Positions 8,537-19,560 of a stretch of 64,000 nt of DNA are shown piece by piece (position 1 is the stretch's first letter; every line of letters begins with the position of its first letter). A program made the position numbers and the translations under genes. Source of the DNA: Cynocephalus volans (Eukaryota > Chordata > Mammalia > Dermoptera > Cynocephalidae). Where the stretch lies: contig NC_084461.1 in NCBI RefSeq assembly GCF_027409185.1, positions 190,422,501 through 190,486,500 on the forward strand, given 5' to 3'. The notes beneath the pieces are model-generated. The model was not told where the DNA came from and made no database searches. It was given only the letters and a program-made list of their open reading frames with translations.

Positions 8537-10718
8537 GGTTCTTTCATCAGGTTTGCCCATAGGGGTCATGGCAAGGGGCATGGCCCTGGTAGGAGCCCTC
8601 TGGGGAGACCAGCATCTCCTGGGTAACCCCCAGGCATTGGAGAAGCCCCCATGAGGGCAGACATAGCAAGAGTGGGCAGAATCACCCCTTATCCTGACAA
8701 TCCTGACAATCTCTAGTTGCTCCCTGCCTTCTCCCGTGATGTGGATTTGGGGGCCATCCCTTAAGATGCCTTTCTCCGACCCTGTCTTAGCCACACTCCA
8801 AATCAGTGCCAACCTGGGGCCCTCTACCTCCCAGCTGTCCAAAAGATTGTCTTGCCACCAAGACTGAATAGTGATTGCCAACCTGAAGGGTTCCTCCCCC
8901 AACTTTTGAGCCAAGCTTCCTGCTCAGGATTAGTTTCCAGTTGAGTCGAGAGGCCTCAGAAGAGTTTTCCCAGGCTGTGCATGGCAGGGGAACACAAGGG
9001 CATCTGGGTGGTGTGGGTGAACATGTTTTCACTTTGATAGTTATGTATGTATTTTCATGTATGAAATATATCAGCTCATGAAATCCATGAGTGTTACTAA
9101 TTGTTTTTTCCTTGGGGTAAAGATAAAGGCCATTATTAGGACTGAATTGATTTGATTAACAAAGCTAAATAATACAACAGGTAATACAAGGAGATGGCAG
9201 AAATCATGACAGTGGCAAGCAGGTGACTGAAATTTGGGATCACAGGCCTCAAGCAACGCTGGACTCCTCCCATGGGTTTCCAGTTAATGACACTAACTAG
9301 TGGGTTAGCTGGTTCTTCCTGAGCTCAGAATATAGACCTTAGGTTTTTTTGTTTTGTTTTAAAATTATATATATGTATATACATTTTCCACCTTAAAAAA
9401 AATAATAATAATGCTAGTCAAGAACAAGGGTAAAATACAGACATTTTCAGACAAATAAAAACTGAGAAAATTAAAAGAAAAAAATGGCTAGGACTTTGCC
9501 AAGTGGAGGGTCCGAGAAGGGCAGCCAGTGACAAGTGCATCCGGAGAGTACTTGGGATGGAGCCCTGAGAGGGGTCACTACGAGATACAGCAAAGCCTCT
9601 GCTCAGATGGATTTGTGCCCAGAATCCCAGCATCCTGCCCTGATTGATCTGGGTGTGGGGGCTGGGCTTTGAGCCGCTCCTTGCCCCCATCTTCCCCTAA
9701 GGATTCCAGGGAGCCCAGTTGGAAGCCACATTATTGGTTTGGTTGCCCCACTTTGAGGAAGGGAAGAGTGGACACTGCCGGGGAGGGGCCCACAGTGGCC
9801 AGGACCAGGGACGCACATGCACACACCTGCAGAAATCAGACGGGCAAGGAGAGATGCTATCCAGCTGCACTTGGCACAGACACACTTTGCATTTGAAACA
9901 AGTAGGATATTTAAACTTCCTAAAACTTTCACAAAGAATTATTCCCACCCCCCTCGGTTTTTCTTGAAACATCCACTTCTCATTTGCCTTTTTCCCCTTA
10001 CTTTACATGGGCCAGAAATACCTCTTTCCTCCCAACTATATTAAAGTTAACAATAGCCCAAGTGCATTGCTAAGAGGTAACTGACACCAGGCCATGGTAT
10101 CCAGAAGGCAGATGGGAATGGTGGGGAATGGGGCGAGTTGTAGTCCCTGTACCATGTAAAGGGGGTGCTGCTGCTGAACTCTGGAAGACATGCAAGGCCC
10201 GGAGCATCTAGATGATGAAATTTTTCCAAAAACGACAGAAAGCTGCATTTCTCAAATTTTTTAAATGCCAGCAACTAATTAAAAAGTAATTGTTCAACTC
10301 CCTGGGCACCAACTAAAGCCAGTGTGAAGCTGCTGATTTATGACCTCTGGACTCCTGAGCTTTCACAGTGCTAGAGAGGGAAGAAGTTGTGGGCAAACTA
10401 ATAATCTCAGATCGGTGCTATAAGCAGCCCGAAACCCAAGGCCCTACTCCTCTTGGAGTTCTCTACCTGCCTCTGTGCCCTCCTGTAGGCAGCTGTGACC
10501 CACACTCTGCTGCCCTGGTGGGTGATGTATCTGTCATGGCCATGGCAGCTTTCAGGCCAGGACAGAGGGGGCTATATAGCCCAGGGTCTGGTTTCCCATC
10601 GAGGCTAGAGTAAGGAATGGTTATCTATGTGCCAACACCTCAGCCTGTACGCTCCTCATGGAAACCGGGCGTCCACAAGCACAGACACACACCGCCAACA
10701 GCAGTGGGTAAAGTGAGG
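8537..10718 (+). other. RITA1 3'UTR and gap to DRC10
   Basis: Region between the RITA1 stop and the DRC10 poly(A) signal. The first part should be RITA1 3'UTR. AATAAA at 9454-9459 is the best plus-strand candidate signal and would give about 0.9 kb of 3'UTR. From 9460 to 10718 I see no gene or clear repeat. The two genes are convergent here. Confidence 0.6.
9454..9459 (+). terminator. RITA1: Candidate RITA1 poly(A) signal AATAAA
   Basis: Canonical hexamer 918 bases after the RITA1 stop. An ATTAAA near 10040 is a weaker alternative. No cleavage site can be proved from sequence alone. Confidence 0.45.
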
Positions 10719-10724
10719 TTTATT
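10719..10724 (-). terminator. DRC10: DRC10 poly(A) signal AATAAA
   Basis: Canonical AATAAA on the minus strand, 156 bases beyond the DRC10 stop. An ATTAAA lies slightly upstream, near 10760. This implies a short 3'UTR. Confidence 0.65.
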
Positions 10725-10879
10725 TGTAGGGTGTTCCCTTGAATGTGGCTTAGAATGTTTTTTAATTTTAAAAAATCATTAAAGCTATGAATCACAGGGC
10801 TCTCCATTCCCATGGCTTCCTGGCCAGATCTCCGGGAGTACGAAGGGGTACAGTGGGTGCTTGGGGTTGGGAGCAGGGT

Positions 10880-11224
10880 TCATTTCTTGCCCTTGCCCTT
10901 GCCCCTCTCCTTGCCCTTTTCCTTGCCCCTCTCCTTGCCCTTCTCCTTGCCCTTCTCCTTGCCCTTCGCTTTGCCCTTGCCCCGCTTCTTCTTGGACCTG
11001 AGCATGGAGCGAACCAGGTAGCCCTTCCACATGGCCTGGATGAGTGTGGCCGCCCGCACCATGCGCACCATCTCGCGCTCAGCCTCCATCCTCTTCTTGG
11101 AGTTGATCTCTCGCTCCTCCTGGATCTGGGCGAACTCCTCCACCAACAAGTCGTGCCTCTTCTTGAGCTCGCCCAACTGGTCCTTCTCCTCCTTGTGGAT
11201 GATCTCCAGCTCCTCGTACTCCTC
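10880..11224 (-). CDS. DRC10: DRC10 (IQCD) last coding exon
   Basis: C-terminal 114 residues (346-459) and the TGA stop at 10882-10880. The acceptor CACCCAG lies just above 11224. The exon encodes the end of the coiled coil ([34 protein letters not shown]), then an IQ motif, [16 protein letters not shown] (residues 406-421), and a very basic tail built of KGKE/KGKER units that ends KGKGKK. The IQ motif is the calmodulin-binding type and gives the gene its older name, IQCD. The plus-strand open frames over this exon are shadows of its GC-rich codons. Confidence 0.96.
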   Translation of the reverse strand, partial: EEYEELEIIHKEEKDQLGELKKRHDLLVEEFAQIQEEREINSKKRMEAEREMVRMVRAATLIQAMWKGYLVRSMLRSKKKRGKGKAKGKEKGKEKGKERGKEKGKERGKGKGKK

Positions 11225-11404
11225 CTGGGTGAGGGTTAGGGGGTGCTGGTCACCAGGAGTAGAGCACTGCCTCCCCCCCTCCTCCACACACCCCCACTTC
11301 CCAAATGGGCTTCTGCCCCAGCAATGCTGCCTATGCTAACTAAGCCTTTCTGTGTTGTGGCCCGGATGAGAGTAGGAGAGGTGATGGTGTCCATCCTAGT
11401 GCTG

Positions 11405-11640
11405 AAATAATTCAGGAAGGGAGAAAGAACATGGGCCTGTGCATTGGATGGATTTAGCTTTAAATCCCAGCTCTGCTGCACCATAAGGGACTTCACCTTT
11501 CAATCCTTCACCTTCCCTCATCTGAAATGTGGGGACGGTTCCAAACCTGAGGGTTGTTTCCAGGGCTAAACTAACTGAGGGATGGAATATACTGGACATG
11601 GTGCCAGGCACACAGTGGGGACACAAGAAACAGAAGCTGC
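11405..11640 (+). repeat. MIR SINE relic
   Basis: Recognised by 'ttaaatcccagctctgctgc', 'cttccctcatctgaaatgtg' and 'catggtgccaggcacacagt'. Confidence 0.65.
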
Positions 11641-12149
11641 AGTCCTGGAAGCAGTCGATTTCACAGATACCCAGACTAAAATGAACTATCTCAGGTGACC
11701 AAGTCCCAAAGTTCTTCCTTATGTCTAACTACAGTCTCTCTGCTGTAATTTATACCTGTTTTCCTTCCTCCCTTTCTTCCTTCCTTCCACCAACATCTAC
11801 CAAGCATCTACCATAAGTGGAGCACTTCCAGAAGACACAGGGCTGGGTAGACAAGGTCCCTGCCAGCAAAGAACCCACAGCCCTCATTGGTTCCAGAGAA
11901 AAAGAGCACAGCCTGCAAAGCTCCCCTCCCCGGGGCAGTCATGGGCAGACAGAGCAAGGCCCTGACTTGCCCTTTTCTGACCAGCACACCTGGCTTTGGA
12001 TCACTCAGTCTGATGTCACCTTCTGTGCTCCCCAGGCCTCCCTGTCCCCAAGTTGGGGCCATGGGCCACCGATGTTATCCCAGAGCTCCTTGGGGAGTTT
12101 GGGGGTGCCCCGATTTGTAGGCTCTGGATCAAACACAACAATGGGGTCT

Positions 12150-12345
12150 CATTGAATCCCCACCATGGTCCCAAGACAGGTATTATTGCCTCTGTTGATC
12201 AGATGCAGAAACAGGCTCAGGAAGGTCAGGTCACACAGCTGGTAAGTGACACTAGAGCGAAAACTTCAAATGATAATGGGGACTTTCTTTTCTTCACTGC
12301 TGTACCCCAGACCTGGAACATCTCAGGCACTAAGTAAAGACTTGC
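12150..12345 (-). repeat. MIR SINE relic
   Basis: Antisense MIR: 'ggtattattgcctctgttga', 'gcagaaacaggctcaggaag' and 'gtcacacagctggtaagtga'. Confidence 0.6.
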
Positions 12346-12731
12346 TAAGGGACTGAGTGAAGTGGTGGAGACAGGCTCACATCTGAGTCTGTTGGGGATG
12401 AGGCCCAGATTGTGGGGGTGCTGGCAGGAGCTGGGCCAGGAGAGGGCAGAGGAGTATGGGATGTGGACACTAGATGGAGCCAAGATTGTTAGACCCAGGG
12501 TCAGGCACTTTACTAAATGGCTCACAGCTTCTTCCCACCTCTTGCTTCTCAGCCCCAGGCTGGACAAATCTTTGAGACAAAGGGAGAGGCTGGGAAGGAA
12601 CCTGCCACAGGCCTGCTCCAGGGTCTCTCTGGGGAGGCTCAGAACTTGGCCCAAACTATGAACCACCCTAGGGCTGCTCCTCCCATTCCTAAAGTATTTT
12701 GGGGAAAGTGCTCAAGAGAGACTTATTCTAC

Positions 12732-12803
12732 CTGCTTTTCACCCATCTCCATATCATATTTCTGGATCCAGTTCTCAATTTCCGTCTCCACTTTATATTT
12801 TTT
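12732..12803 (-). CDS. DRC10: DRC10 coding exon 3
   Basis: A 72-base exon (24 whole codons) encoding KKYKVETEIENWIQKYDMEM followed by GEKQ, a coiled-coil segment. The minus-strand acceptor is TTTTTTTTAG and the donor is GTAGAA. It matches the same position in the mammalian protein and is phase 0 at both ends, so it could be skipped without a frameshift. Confidence 0.93.
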
Positions 12804-12844
12804 CTAAAAAAAACACATCCAATTAGTCATTGTTTGATGGGATA

Positions 12845-13045
12845 CTATTAACAATAAACAGCACTGAGCACTCTGCACGAGTGGGCCCTGCGGTGAGTGC
12901 TTTCCATGCCTCGCCTATTGAATCCGCACAATGAGGTTCGCTTTCTCCATGTCACAGATGAGGGAATGGAGGCTCAGACATGTTACCTTACTTACCCAAA
13001 TGACAGAGCTAATGGGTGGCAGAGCCTGGATTTGAAGCAATAGTT
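12845..13045 (-). repeat. MIR SINE relic
   Basis: Antisense MIR with 'aacagcactgagcactctgc', 'cacagatgagggaatggagg' and 'gcagagcctggatttgaagc'. Confidence 0.65.
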
Positions 13046-13295
13046 TTACTCCAGATATTCCAGAACATTCGAGGCAGAGGGAGCAGCGGGTGCAAAGCCC
13101 CTGAGGGGAACAAGCTTGTGGTGTTTAAAGAAAAGAAATAGAGCTGGTGTGGCTGGAATGAAGTGGCCAGGAGGGGAGTGGTCCCCGACAAGGTCCAAGG
13201 TCAGAGTGAGAGGCTCTCACAGAGGGAGGGAGAGGGGAGCCACTGGGTAGATTTGGATGCAGTTAAGGGATACGATCTAATTTTGTTTTTAAAAA

Positions 13296-13688
13296 ATCAG
13301 CTCCCATATATACAATGGAATGTCATTCAGCCATAAATAGTAATAAATACATGCTACGGGGTGGGTAAACCTTGAAAACATGATGCTCAGTGAAAGAAGT
13401 CTGACACAAAAGGCCACATATTGTATGATTCCATTCATATGAAGTGTCCAGAATAGGTAAATCCATAGAAAGAGAAAGCAAAGTAGTGATTGCTAGGGGC
13501 TGGGGGAAGAAGGGAATGGAGAGTAACTTCTTAATGGATACAGTTTTATTTTGAAGTGATAAAAACATTTTGGAACTAGATATAAGTAGTACTTGCACAG
13601 CATTGTGAATGTACTAAATACCACTGAATTGCTCACTTTAGAGTGGTTACTTTTATATTATGTGAATTTAACCTCAATTAAAAATGAA
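13296..13688 (+). mobile_element. L1 3' end (old L1M type)
   Basis: Sense L1 tail: 'tacaatggaatgtcattcag' is the ORF2 end, followed by 'gaagtctgacacaaaaggcc', 'tgtatgattccattcatatg' and 'tgctcactttagagtggtta', and by an A-rich end. It is heavily 5'-truncated and non-functional. Confidence 0.85.
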
Positions 13689-13974
13689 TAAATTAACTCC
13701 CTAATCCTACAGAATAAGAGTTCTTAACTTGGGCACCATGGGCAGGCTGGCTTCAGGGGCACTATGGCCCCCCAAGAATTGTCCACCAGTGTATGTACGT
13801 GCATCTGTGCTTTTTTTCTGGGGGAGAGGCCCTGGCTTCCATCAGATGGGGTTGTGACACTAAAAGAGACTGGGACAAGTATTAAAAAGGATGCCCTTTG
13901 AGAAGAAAGAGATTTGGAAGCCAGGTGCATGCTGGATCTGTGTCTTGGCTGAGATGATGAAGGTGGCAGATGAA

Positions 13975-14250
13975 GAAATGATATTTATTGATCACCTACT
14001 ATGCACCAGCTCTCTGCATATCATCTCATTTAATTCTCATAACAACCCATTAAGACCCATTTTATCATATTCATTTTCCGGATGTGAAAACAGAGGCTTG
14101 CAGGGAACTGAGTAATGTGCCTGAGGTTCACATGCTACTTCATTCCTTTGCACGGCATCTGACAAGGTGGGTATCATCATCCCTGCAGGGTCAGAGGAGT
14201 TGCTGAACTTGCCTAAGGTCACAAAGTGAGCATGCAGCAATGCTGGAAGG
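13975..14250 (-). repeat. MIR SINE relic(s)
   Basis: Antisense MIR segments: 'tattgatcacctactatgca', 'tcatttaattctcataacaa' and 'cttgcctaaggtcacaaagt'. There may be two pieces side by side. Confidence 0.65.
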
Positions 14251-14454
14251 AAACCCAGTCTCTCTGCCCCCAGTTTCCGGGCCTGTGTCACCCCCTCCTG
14301 CCTCCCGGGGACTCTGGCCCAGGTTTGGGCTTCCCCTGCTCCTGTTCCTTCCTCCTCTGCCAAGCCACTGTCTGGGTAGCTGGTGCAGCCAGGCTCTGTT
14401 GGAACCCCCTGCCGCAGAGTCCCACTGTCCCATTGTCCCTGCTTCCCAGGGCAC

Positions 14455-14688
14455 CTTCCTCAACGCCTGCTCCGTCTCCCGGTTCTCCATAACCAGGTTG
14501 TGGTACTGTGACTGCAGCATCATCATCTCCTTCTGGATCTTGGCCACCCTGGCCTGCGAGGCCCGGAAGTCCGCCTTCTGCTGCTTCTCAGCCTCCTGCT
14601 GAGTGCGAAGGAGGCTGTTCTCTGAGAACTTGAGCACCTGGTGCAGGTGGTTCTTCAGTTCCTGGATCACAGTGTTCTCCTTCTCTAC
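14455..14688 (-). CDS. DRC10: DRC10 coding exon 2
   Basis: A 234-base exon (78 codons, residues 244-321), phase 0 at both ends. It encodes [20 protein letters not shown], then [20 protein letters not shown], and ends with the [15 protein letters not shown] coiled coil. The minus-strand acceptor is CTGCCCAG and the donor is GTGCCC. These helices form the coiled-coil body of DRC10, which packs into the nexin-dynein regulatory complex between axonemal doublets (known for the family). Confidence 0.95.
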
Positions 14689-16555
14689 CTGGGCAGGAAG
14701 AAGAAAGGCTCTGTGGGTACCTACGCCATCGCAGAGAGTTCCAGGAGCAGCTGTCATTACTGGACCCTTCCCTAGGGCTGGCACGCTGCCTGCATCTTTA
14801 TCATGCCAAATCCAACCCCTAACTCCATAAGGGGGGACAGGGACAGCCTGATTACAGATGAGTGAACTGCGGCTCAAGGAAGTGGATTCATAGGCATGGG
14901 GTTGTGCAGATGAACTGAGATTTGAAACCAGGCCTGTCTGACCCATGTTCTTGGCCTTTACCTTCTATCTCCTTCTGTGAGTGAGGGCACGGGCCTGCTG
15001 GAGTGAGGCCACGGGAGAGGTCTGGGACAGTGGCAATGTTGGGGGCACAGTGGGGGATAGCCCAGTTTGCAGAGACACTTGGCACAGTGCATGAAGGTGT
15101 GAGATAAACACACACCACAGGAATTGCCACTGGGCTTTCCCTTGAAGCCCAGTCCCAGGCTTGTCCCCTGCCTTGGGTCAATTCTAAAATAGGAGTGGGA
15201 ATGGAAGACAGGGCTGTTTTATAAAAGCTCCAAAGGCTTTTCACAAATACTAGAGTCTCTGTCTGAACACAATGGTGCTGCAGCTGCCCCTGCCTGCAGC
15301 CTTGGGCTGGGGTCAACTGGCAGGAGGGCCACAGTGGATCTGAACTCACTTCCTGCATGCAATGAGCAAGGAATGAGGGGCGCCTTTTGGGCAAGCATAT
15401 CCTGTGGGCAAGGCTTTGTGCACTAGGTGATGGATGGGTTTTAGGTCAGGCACTATTGCTAGCAGTCAGAGCTTTTCTGGTAGAATCCCCACACAATGCC
15501 TGACTGGTGTCACCCCCTCATTTTACACTGAGGTTCAATGATGTGATGAAATCTGCCCACCTGGAAAAAATGAAATTTGACCCCAGATCAATCCAACTTG
15601 AAAGCCCCAAGCTGGTTCCACCACCTGAATGAGACCAGCAAAGCCAGTGTTGGCCCTTTATCTGTCCCTAGATGATGTCCCCTCCAACCTTACAAGAGGT
15701 CTCTCCTGACCAAGTGCCCAGTAGTCTGTCATCTATTGACTCAGCAAATATATATCATGCCCTCTTTTGTGCTGGGCTCACTGGGAACACAATGGCAGGC
15801 CCAAAGAGGCAAGGTACCTCTTGTAGAGGAATCAGACCCAAGTCGAATAATCACACAAATATTTATAATCAAACTCTGATGAATGCCTTAAAGGACAAAC
15901 TCAGAGAGAACTGAACAACCTACTGTATAGGGGAGGTAGGCTGGCAGACAGCTTCCCAGGACCTTGAATCTCTCATCTCTCATGGGGGATGAAAACAGAA
16001 GTGTCTGTGGCAGTGAAGGCTGGCTATTCTCCCATATCTGCTCTCCTAGGAGAGGCTGTGAAGGAGAATGTTTAGCTGGGAAGGTGGCCCTAGGAAGAGA
16101 CTACCTTTCCCAGAATCTCTATCTACTGGATATGGCTAAGGGGTATGAATGGAAGTACTGTGTGTTATTTCCAGGCTGTGTAACCTGTGACCAAGACTTC
16201 TCCTCCCGATGGGGGAAAGCTGGAGCAGCCATTTTGGCCCGCAGTTAGAAGTCCCATGTGGGGGACAGCAGAGAAGCCTGATGGAAGAAGCCCAGACCCT
16301 TGACAATTTGGGAAGCAGAGCTGCCATACTCACTGTAGCTTTTTCATCAGAGAGAAATGCATTTCCATCTTGAATAAGCCACTATTATTTTGGGTATCTC
16401 TGTTATAGCAACCAAATCTATACTCATACCCCATCTCACAAGGATTTTGTAAAGATTTACAGAAAAAATGTATGTAAAGCATAATAAGTAGTATGTATCC
16501 AAAAATGGTGGTTTGGGATCATGCTATCCTTTCACTTCTTAAAAATTCTTTCAAA

Positions 16556-16611
16556 CACCAAGGTCAAGGGTTCAGATCCCAGTACTGCTCAGTTGCCCTC
16601 CCAGAAAAAAT
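16556..16611 (+). mobile_element. Truncated CYN-type SINE
   Basis: Only the B-box half of the tRNA-Ile-type SINE is present: 'caccaaggtcaagggttcag', then 'agatcccagtactg', a degenerate linker and a short A run. The front half is missing. A near twin sits at 51731-51782. Confidence 0.65.
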
Positions 16612-16832
16612 TATTTGAGAGCTTCCACCCTTTCCACCTGCCCCTTGCTCTCAGGAAAAAGACCGCATTCCTTGATTAGACTTCAACGGGCCTGTGTGCT
16701 CTGTCTCCCACCCCTCTTTTCAGGCCTATCTTTGTCCCTTCCCTCTAGCTCACTGGCACTCTTTGGGTTTCTGAACCAGCCAGGCTTATTCCTATATCAG
16801 GACTTAGGTGTATACTCTCCCCTTCACCCAGA

Positions 16833-17064
16833 ACAGGAGTCAGAAAACTAAGGCCCACAGGCCAAATCCAGCTGGCTGGCTGGCTGTATTTGTAAATAAG
16901 ATTTTATTGGGACATAGCCCATTCATTTACATATTGTTTATGGCTGCTTTCACACTATAACAGAGTTGAGTTGTGTAGTTGCAACAGTGACTGTGCAGCC
17001 CACAAAGCCTAATGTAGTTATTTACTAGCTGGCCCTTTGTACAAAAAGTTTGCCATCCCCTGGC
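16833..17064. mobile_element. hAT-type non-autonomous DNA transposon relic
   Basis: The ends are inverted: it starts 'caggagtcagaaaactaagg' and ends 'aaaagtttgccatcccctg'. The interior has 'gattttattgggacatagcc', 'tggctgctttcacactataa' and 'gcaacagtgactgtgcagcc'. This is a common mammalian non-autonomous hAT family that I will not name more exactly. A second, internally deleted copy is at 31501-31683. Confidence 0.75.
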
Positions 17065-17079
17065 TTAGAAGGTTCCTCC

Positions 17080-17345
17080 TCACCTCACTTGCCTGGTTCA
17101 CTCCCTCTCATTCTTCATGTCTTGGCTTCAATATCCCTGATCCTTTTGATCTAAGTTCAGTTCTCCTGTAACACTCCCTTATAGCACCCTGTACTTGCCC
17201 TTCATTATACTTCTCAAAAATGTAATTAAATGAGTTCTTTAATATCAATACCTACCTTCCCTACTGTGAACTTCATGAGGCTGGGACCACATGGGCTTAT
17301 TTACTTATTGGGACCTAGTAAGTGCCCAAAACCATCTTTGTGGAG
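17080..17345 (+). repeat. L2 LINE 3' end relic
   Basis: Reads in the L2 order: a 'cttcatgtcttggcttcaat'-type segment, then 'gtgaacttcatgaggctggg', then 'ggacctagtaagtgccc' near the end. Confidence 0.6.
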
Positions 17346-17450
17346 TTTTAGAAAGCTACTTAAATCATGGAGGAAAAATCAAACCACCAAAAAATTTGGG
17401 CCACTGAGTGTGGCTCTTTCCATGACTTGACCAACACTGTGAAGAAATAC

Positions 17451-18179
17451 CTCTGCATCCCTGTTCTTCACTCTCACTGCCAATTCATTTTCAAGCGTGT
17501 CGATGATTTCTTGGTTCCTCCTATTCCGTCTACTGATGTCCTGTATGAACTGGGCCTTATCCCTGGCTTCCATGGGACTAGTGAGTAGCTTCTCAAACAG
17601 GAAACCCCGCAGTTCTATGAGGCTGTCAATAAAATGCTGGACTTCTGCACTTCTGGCCAGTGCCTGCATCTGCAGGAACCTGGCAGCCTGGGGGTTCCTG
17701 AGCAAGAGTCTCAGGATGTTCTTGGTGGAGTCTCTGACCTCTTGCATGAGTGGTGGGAGGCTGGATTTCTTCAACTCTAAGAAGAAGAAGCGGTCTCTGA
17801 GCCACCCTTCCTCCTTGGCTTCTTCCTCCTCCTGCAAATGCCTTTCTTCTTCCTTCAGGTAACTGACGTTTTCCAGGAGTATCTGGCAGAGGTCCTCATG
17901 CTCTCTTATTGCCCTCATGATGTCCTCCCCCAGCATTCCTTCCAGATCCTCTGGACTGGCTGCCACATATGACAGCAAAGTCACCAATTCCACCTTGTAG
18001 ATGGCCTCATCCAGTACAGCCATGATTCTCTTAGCCTCAATGGTCGTGAGCTTGGCCTTAGAGGGGACCAAGGGTTTCAGTGGGTCAGCTGGCTTTTTGG
18101 ATGGCTCTGTCTTTAGCCTTATTCTGTTGATGGCAGAGCCTTGGTAGAATGGGGCCACAGCGAGGATGTCTAAAGCCAT
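17451..18179 (-). CDS. DRC10: DRC10 (IQCD) coding exon 1
   Basis: First 243 codons of DRC10, a subunit of the nexin-dynein regulatory complex that tunes dynein activity in motile cilia and sperm flagella. The protein totals 459 residues (243+78+24+114), slightly longer than the human protein of about 449. ATG is at 18179-18177; the N-terminus [20 protein letters not shown] matches the family. Recognisable segments are [20 protein letters not shown], an acidic helix ([13 protein letters not shown]) and [20 protein letters not shown]. The exon ends KNRDAE with donor GTATTT at 17450. There are no stops or frameshifts. The gene lies tail-to-tail with RITA1, and its promoter is predicted at about 36.4 kb beside TPCN1. 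Confidence 0.97.
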
Positions 18180-18272
18180 TGTGTGAGCAGCCTTTGTCGC
18201 CTTTGTATGCCCCAGGAGATTGAGACTTTGGTAGACTATACTGGTCTTGCACTTTTACTGTCTCTGGCAACC
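18180..18272 (-). other. DRC10: DRC10 5'UTR part of first coding exon
   Basis: A strong minus-strand acceptor (CTACTCCTTCCTTTCTCAG) ends just above 18272, leaving a 93-base leader before the ATG. This implies at least one upstream noncoding exon, probably at 36.4 kb. Confidence 0.7.
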
Positions 18273-19019
18273 CTGAGAAAGGAAGGAGTAGATGTTAGTA
18301 GAGCCATGCTGACATCTGCATGGCTAGTGTGGCCACAGCAGACACAACTATTGAAACAGTTCATTTCAGGTGCTCTCCCGCATTTACACTGAACCTTTAT
18401 GTGAAAGCAAATTTTAGCTCTGTGAAGGTGTTAAGGCCATGAGGCTAGGAGGGCCATGTGTGGAGGTGAGTCTCAGGCACATATGTCAGGCAGAGACCAG
18501 CCAGAAAAAGAGGCACCGTTCTAAGGATCTAAATGCAGGGAACTGGTTACACAGGGGATGAAAGAGTGGAGAGGACAGCCAGGGGAAGGTGAAGCCATGA
18601 AGCAATTGCCAATGGCAGGAAGCCACTATATAAGGAGGACATGGTGAGCTTGGGGCCCAGGGTCACCTTGGGGAAGCTTGAAACACAACCATTAGCTGCC
18701 AGAGGAGTTAGAGCCACTGCCGGAAATGCAGCCCAAAGCAAAGTGTGGGGAGAAATACCCTGGTTTCTCCCTTCTTTCCACCCTCCTATCTAATGCCAGT
18801 GTCTCCCCTTGGCCAAACCCAGTGGGAAAGCATCTAACAAGGGGGCCTGGGCAATGCAGCCTGTGGGGATCAGCAGCTGAGACACAGAGCAGGACCAGGA
18901 CAGCTAACAGTGAAGCTAAGAGCAAACAGGACCAGGACCAGCATGTTTCCACTGATTTTTAAGTATCGATTTAAAAAATTGGATGGGGGGAGCTATTGAA
19001 CAATGACTTTGAAATACAA

Positions 19020-19325
19020 TTTAAAGAAGCTGTTTCAAAATAAAAAATAAAAATAAGCTGTTTCACTAAATGCAATGTTGTATCCTGGATTGTTTCCTGG
19101 ATGGAAAAAGGACATTAGTGGAACAACTGGAGAAATCCAAATAAAGTCTCTAGCTTAATTTCTTAGCCTGACAAACATACCCTGCTTATATAAGATGTTA
19201 ACATTAGGGGTAGCTGAATGAAGGGCATACAGGAACTCTCTGTACTACCTTTTCAACTTTTCTTTAAATCTACAGTTATTACAAAATAAAAACTTATTTA
19301 AAAGACTGTTTCAGAAAAGTTCACA
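19020..19325 (+). mobile_element. L1 3' end relic
   Basis: Sense L1 tail: 'aagatgttaacattaggggt', 'ggaactctctgtactacctt' and 'ttacaaaataaaaacttatt'. It is truncated. Confidence 0.8.
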
Positions 19326-19384
19326 GCAGCAATCAGAAATCAATCATTTCTGTTGCCTCCATAACCAAATTGCTAAGAGTACTC

Positions 19385-19560
19385 ACTTTGCAGCAGCCCC
19401 ACTCTGGTTCAAGTCCTTGCTAGGGAACCCTGGGCTGGTTATTTAGTCTCCCTGACCCTAGGTTTCCTCAACCAGAAAATAGGAATCCTCAGGATCCATG
19501 GAAAGCTTCTATTGCAGGGCCTGGACACTGTGAGTGTACAATAAATAACTAACATTATTA
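19385..19560 (+). repeat. MIR SINE relic
   Basis: Sense MIR: 'actctggttcaagtccttgc', 'ctaggtttcctcaaccagaa' and 'ctgtgagtgtacaataaata'. Confidence 0.6.

Larger units (their letters stand above)
11225..12731 (-). other. DRC10: DRC10 intron 4
   Basis: Contains MIR relics at 11405-11640 (sense) and 12150-12345 (antisense). No other gene is seen. Confidence 0.85.
12804..14454 (-). other. DRC10: DRC10 intron 3
   Basis: Holds antisense MIR relics (12845-13045 and 13975-14250), an unassigned old repeat (about 13070-13290) and a sense L1 3' end (13296-13688). Confidence 0.85.
14689..17450 (-). other. DRC10: DRC10 intron 2
   Basis: Carries a partial SINE (about 16556-16611), a palindromic hAT relic (16833-17064) and an L2 3' end (17080-17345). 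An antisense MIR-like piece lies near 14820-14945. From 14950 to 16550 I see no nameable element. Confidence 0.85.

Noticed and set aside
10787-11239. Leucine-rich 150-codon plus-strand frame opposite DRC10
   Set aside because: Antisense reading of the lysine-glycine repeat and coiled-coil exon; the minus strand is clearly the coding one.
14191-14946. 251-codon minus-strand frame as one exon
   Set aside because: Only 14455-14688 matches DRC10 and has proper splice sites. The remainder is intron read through by chance.
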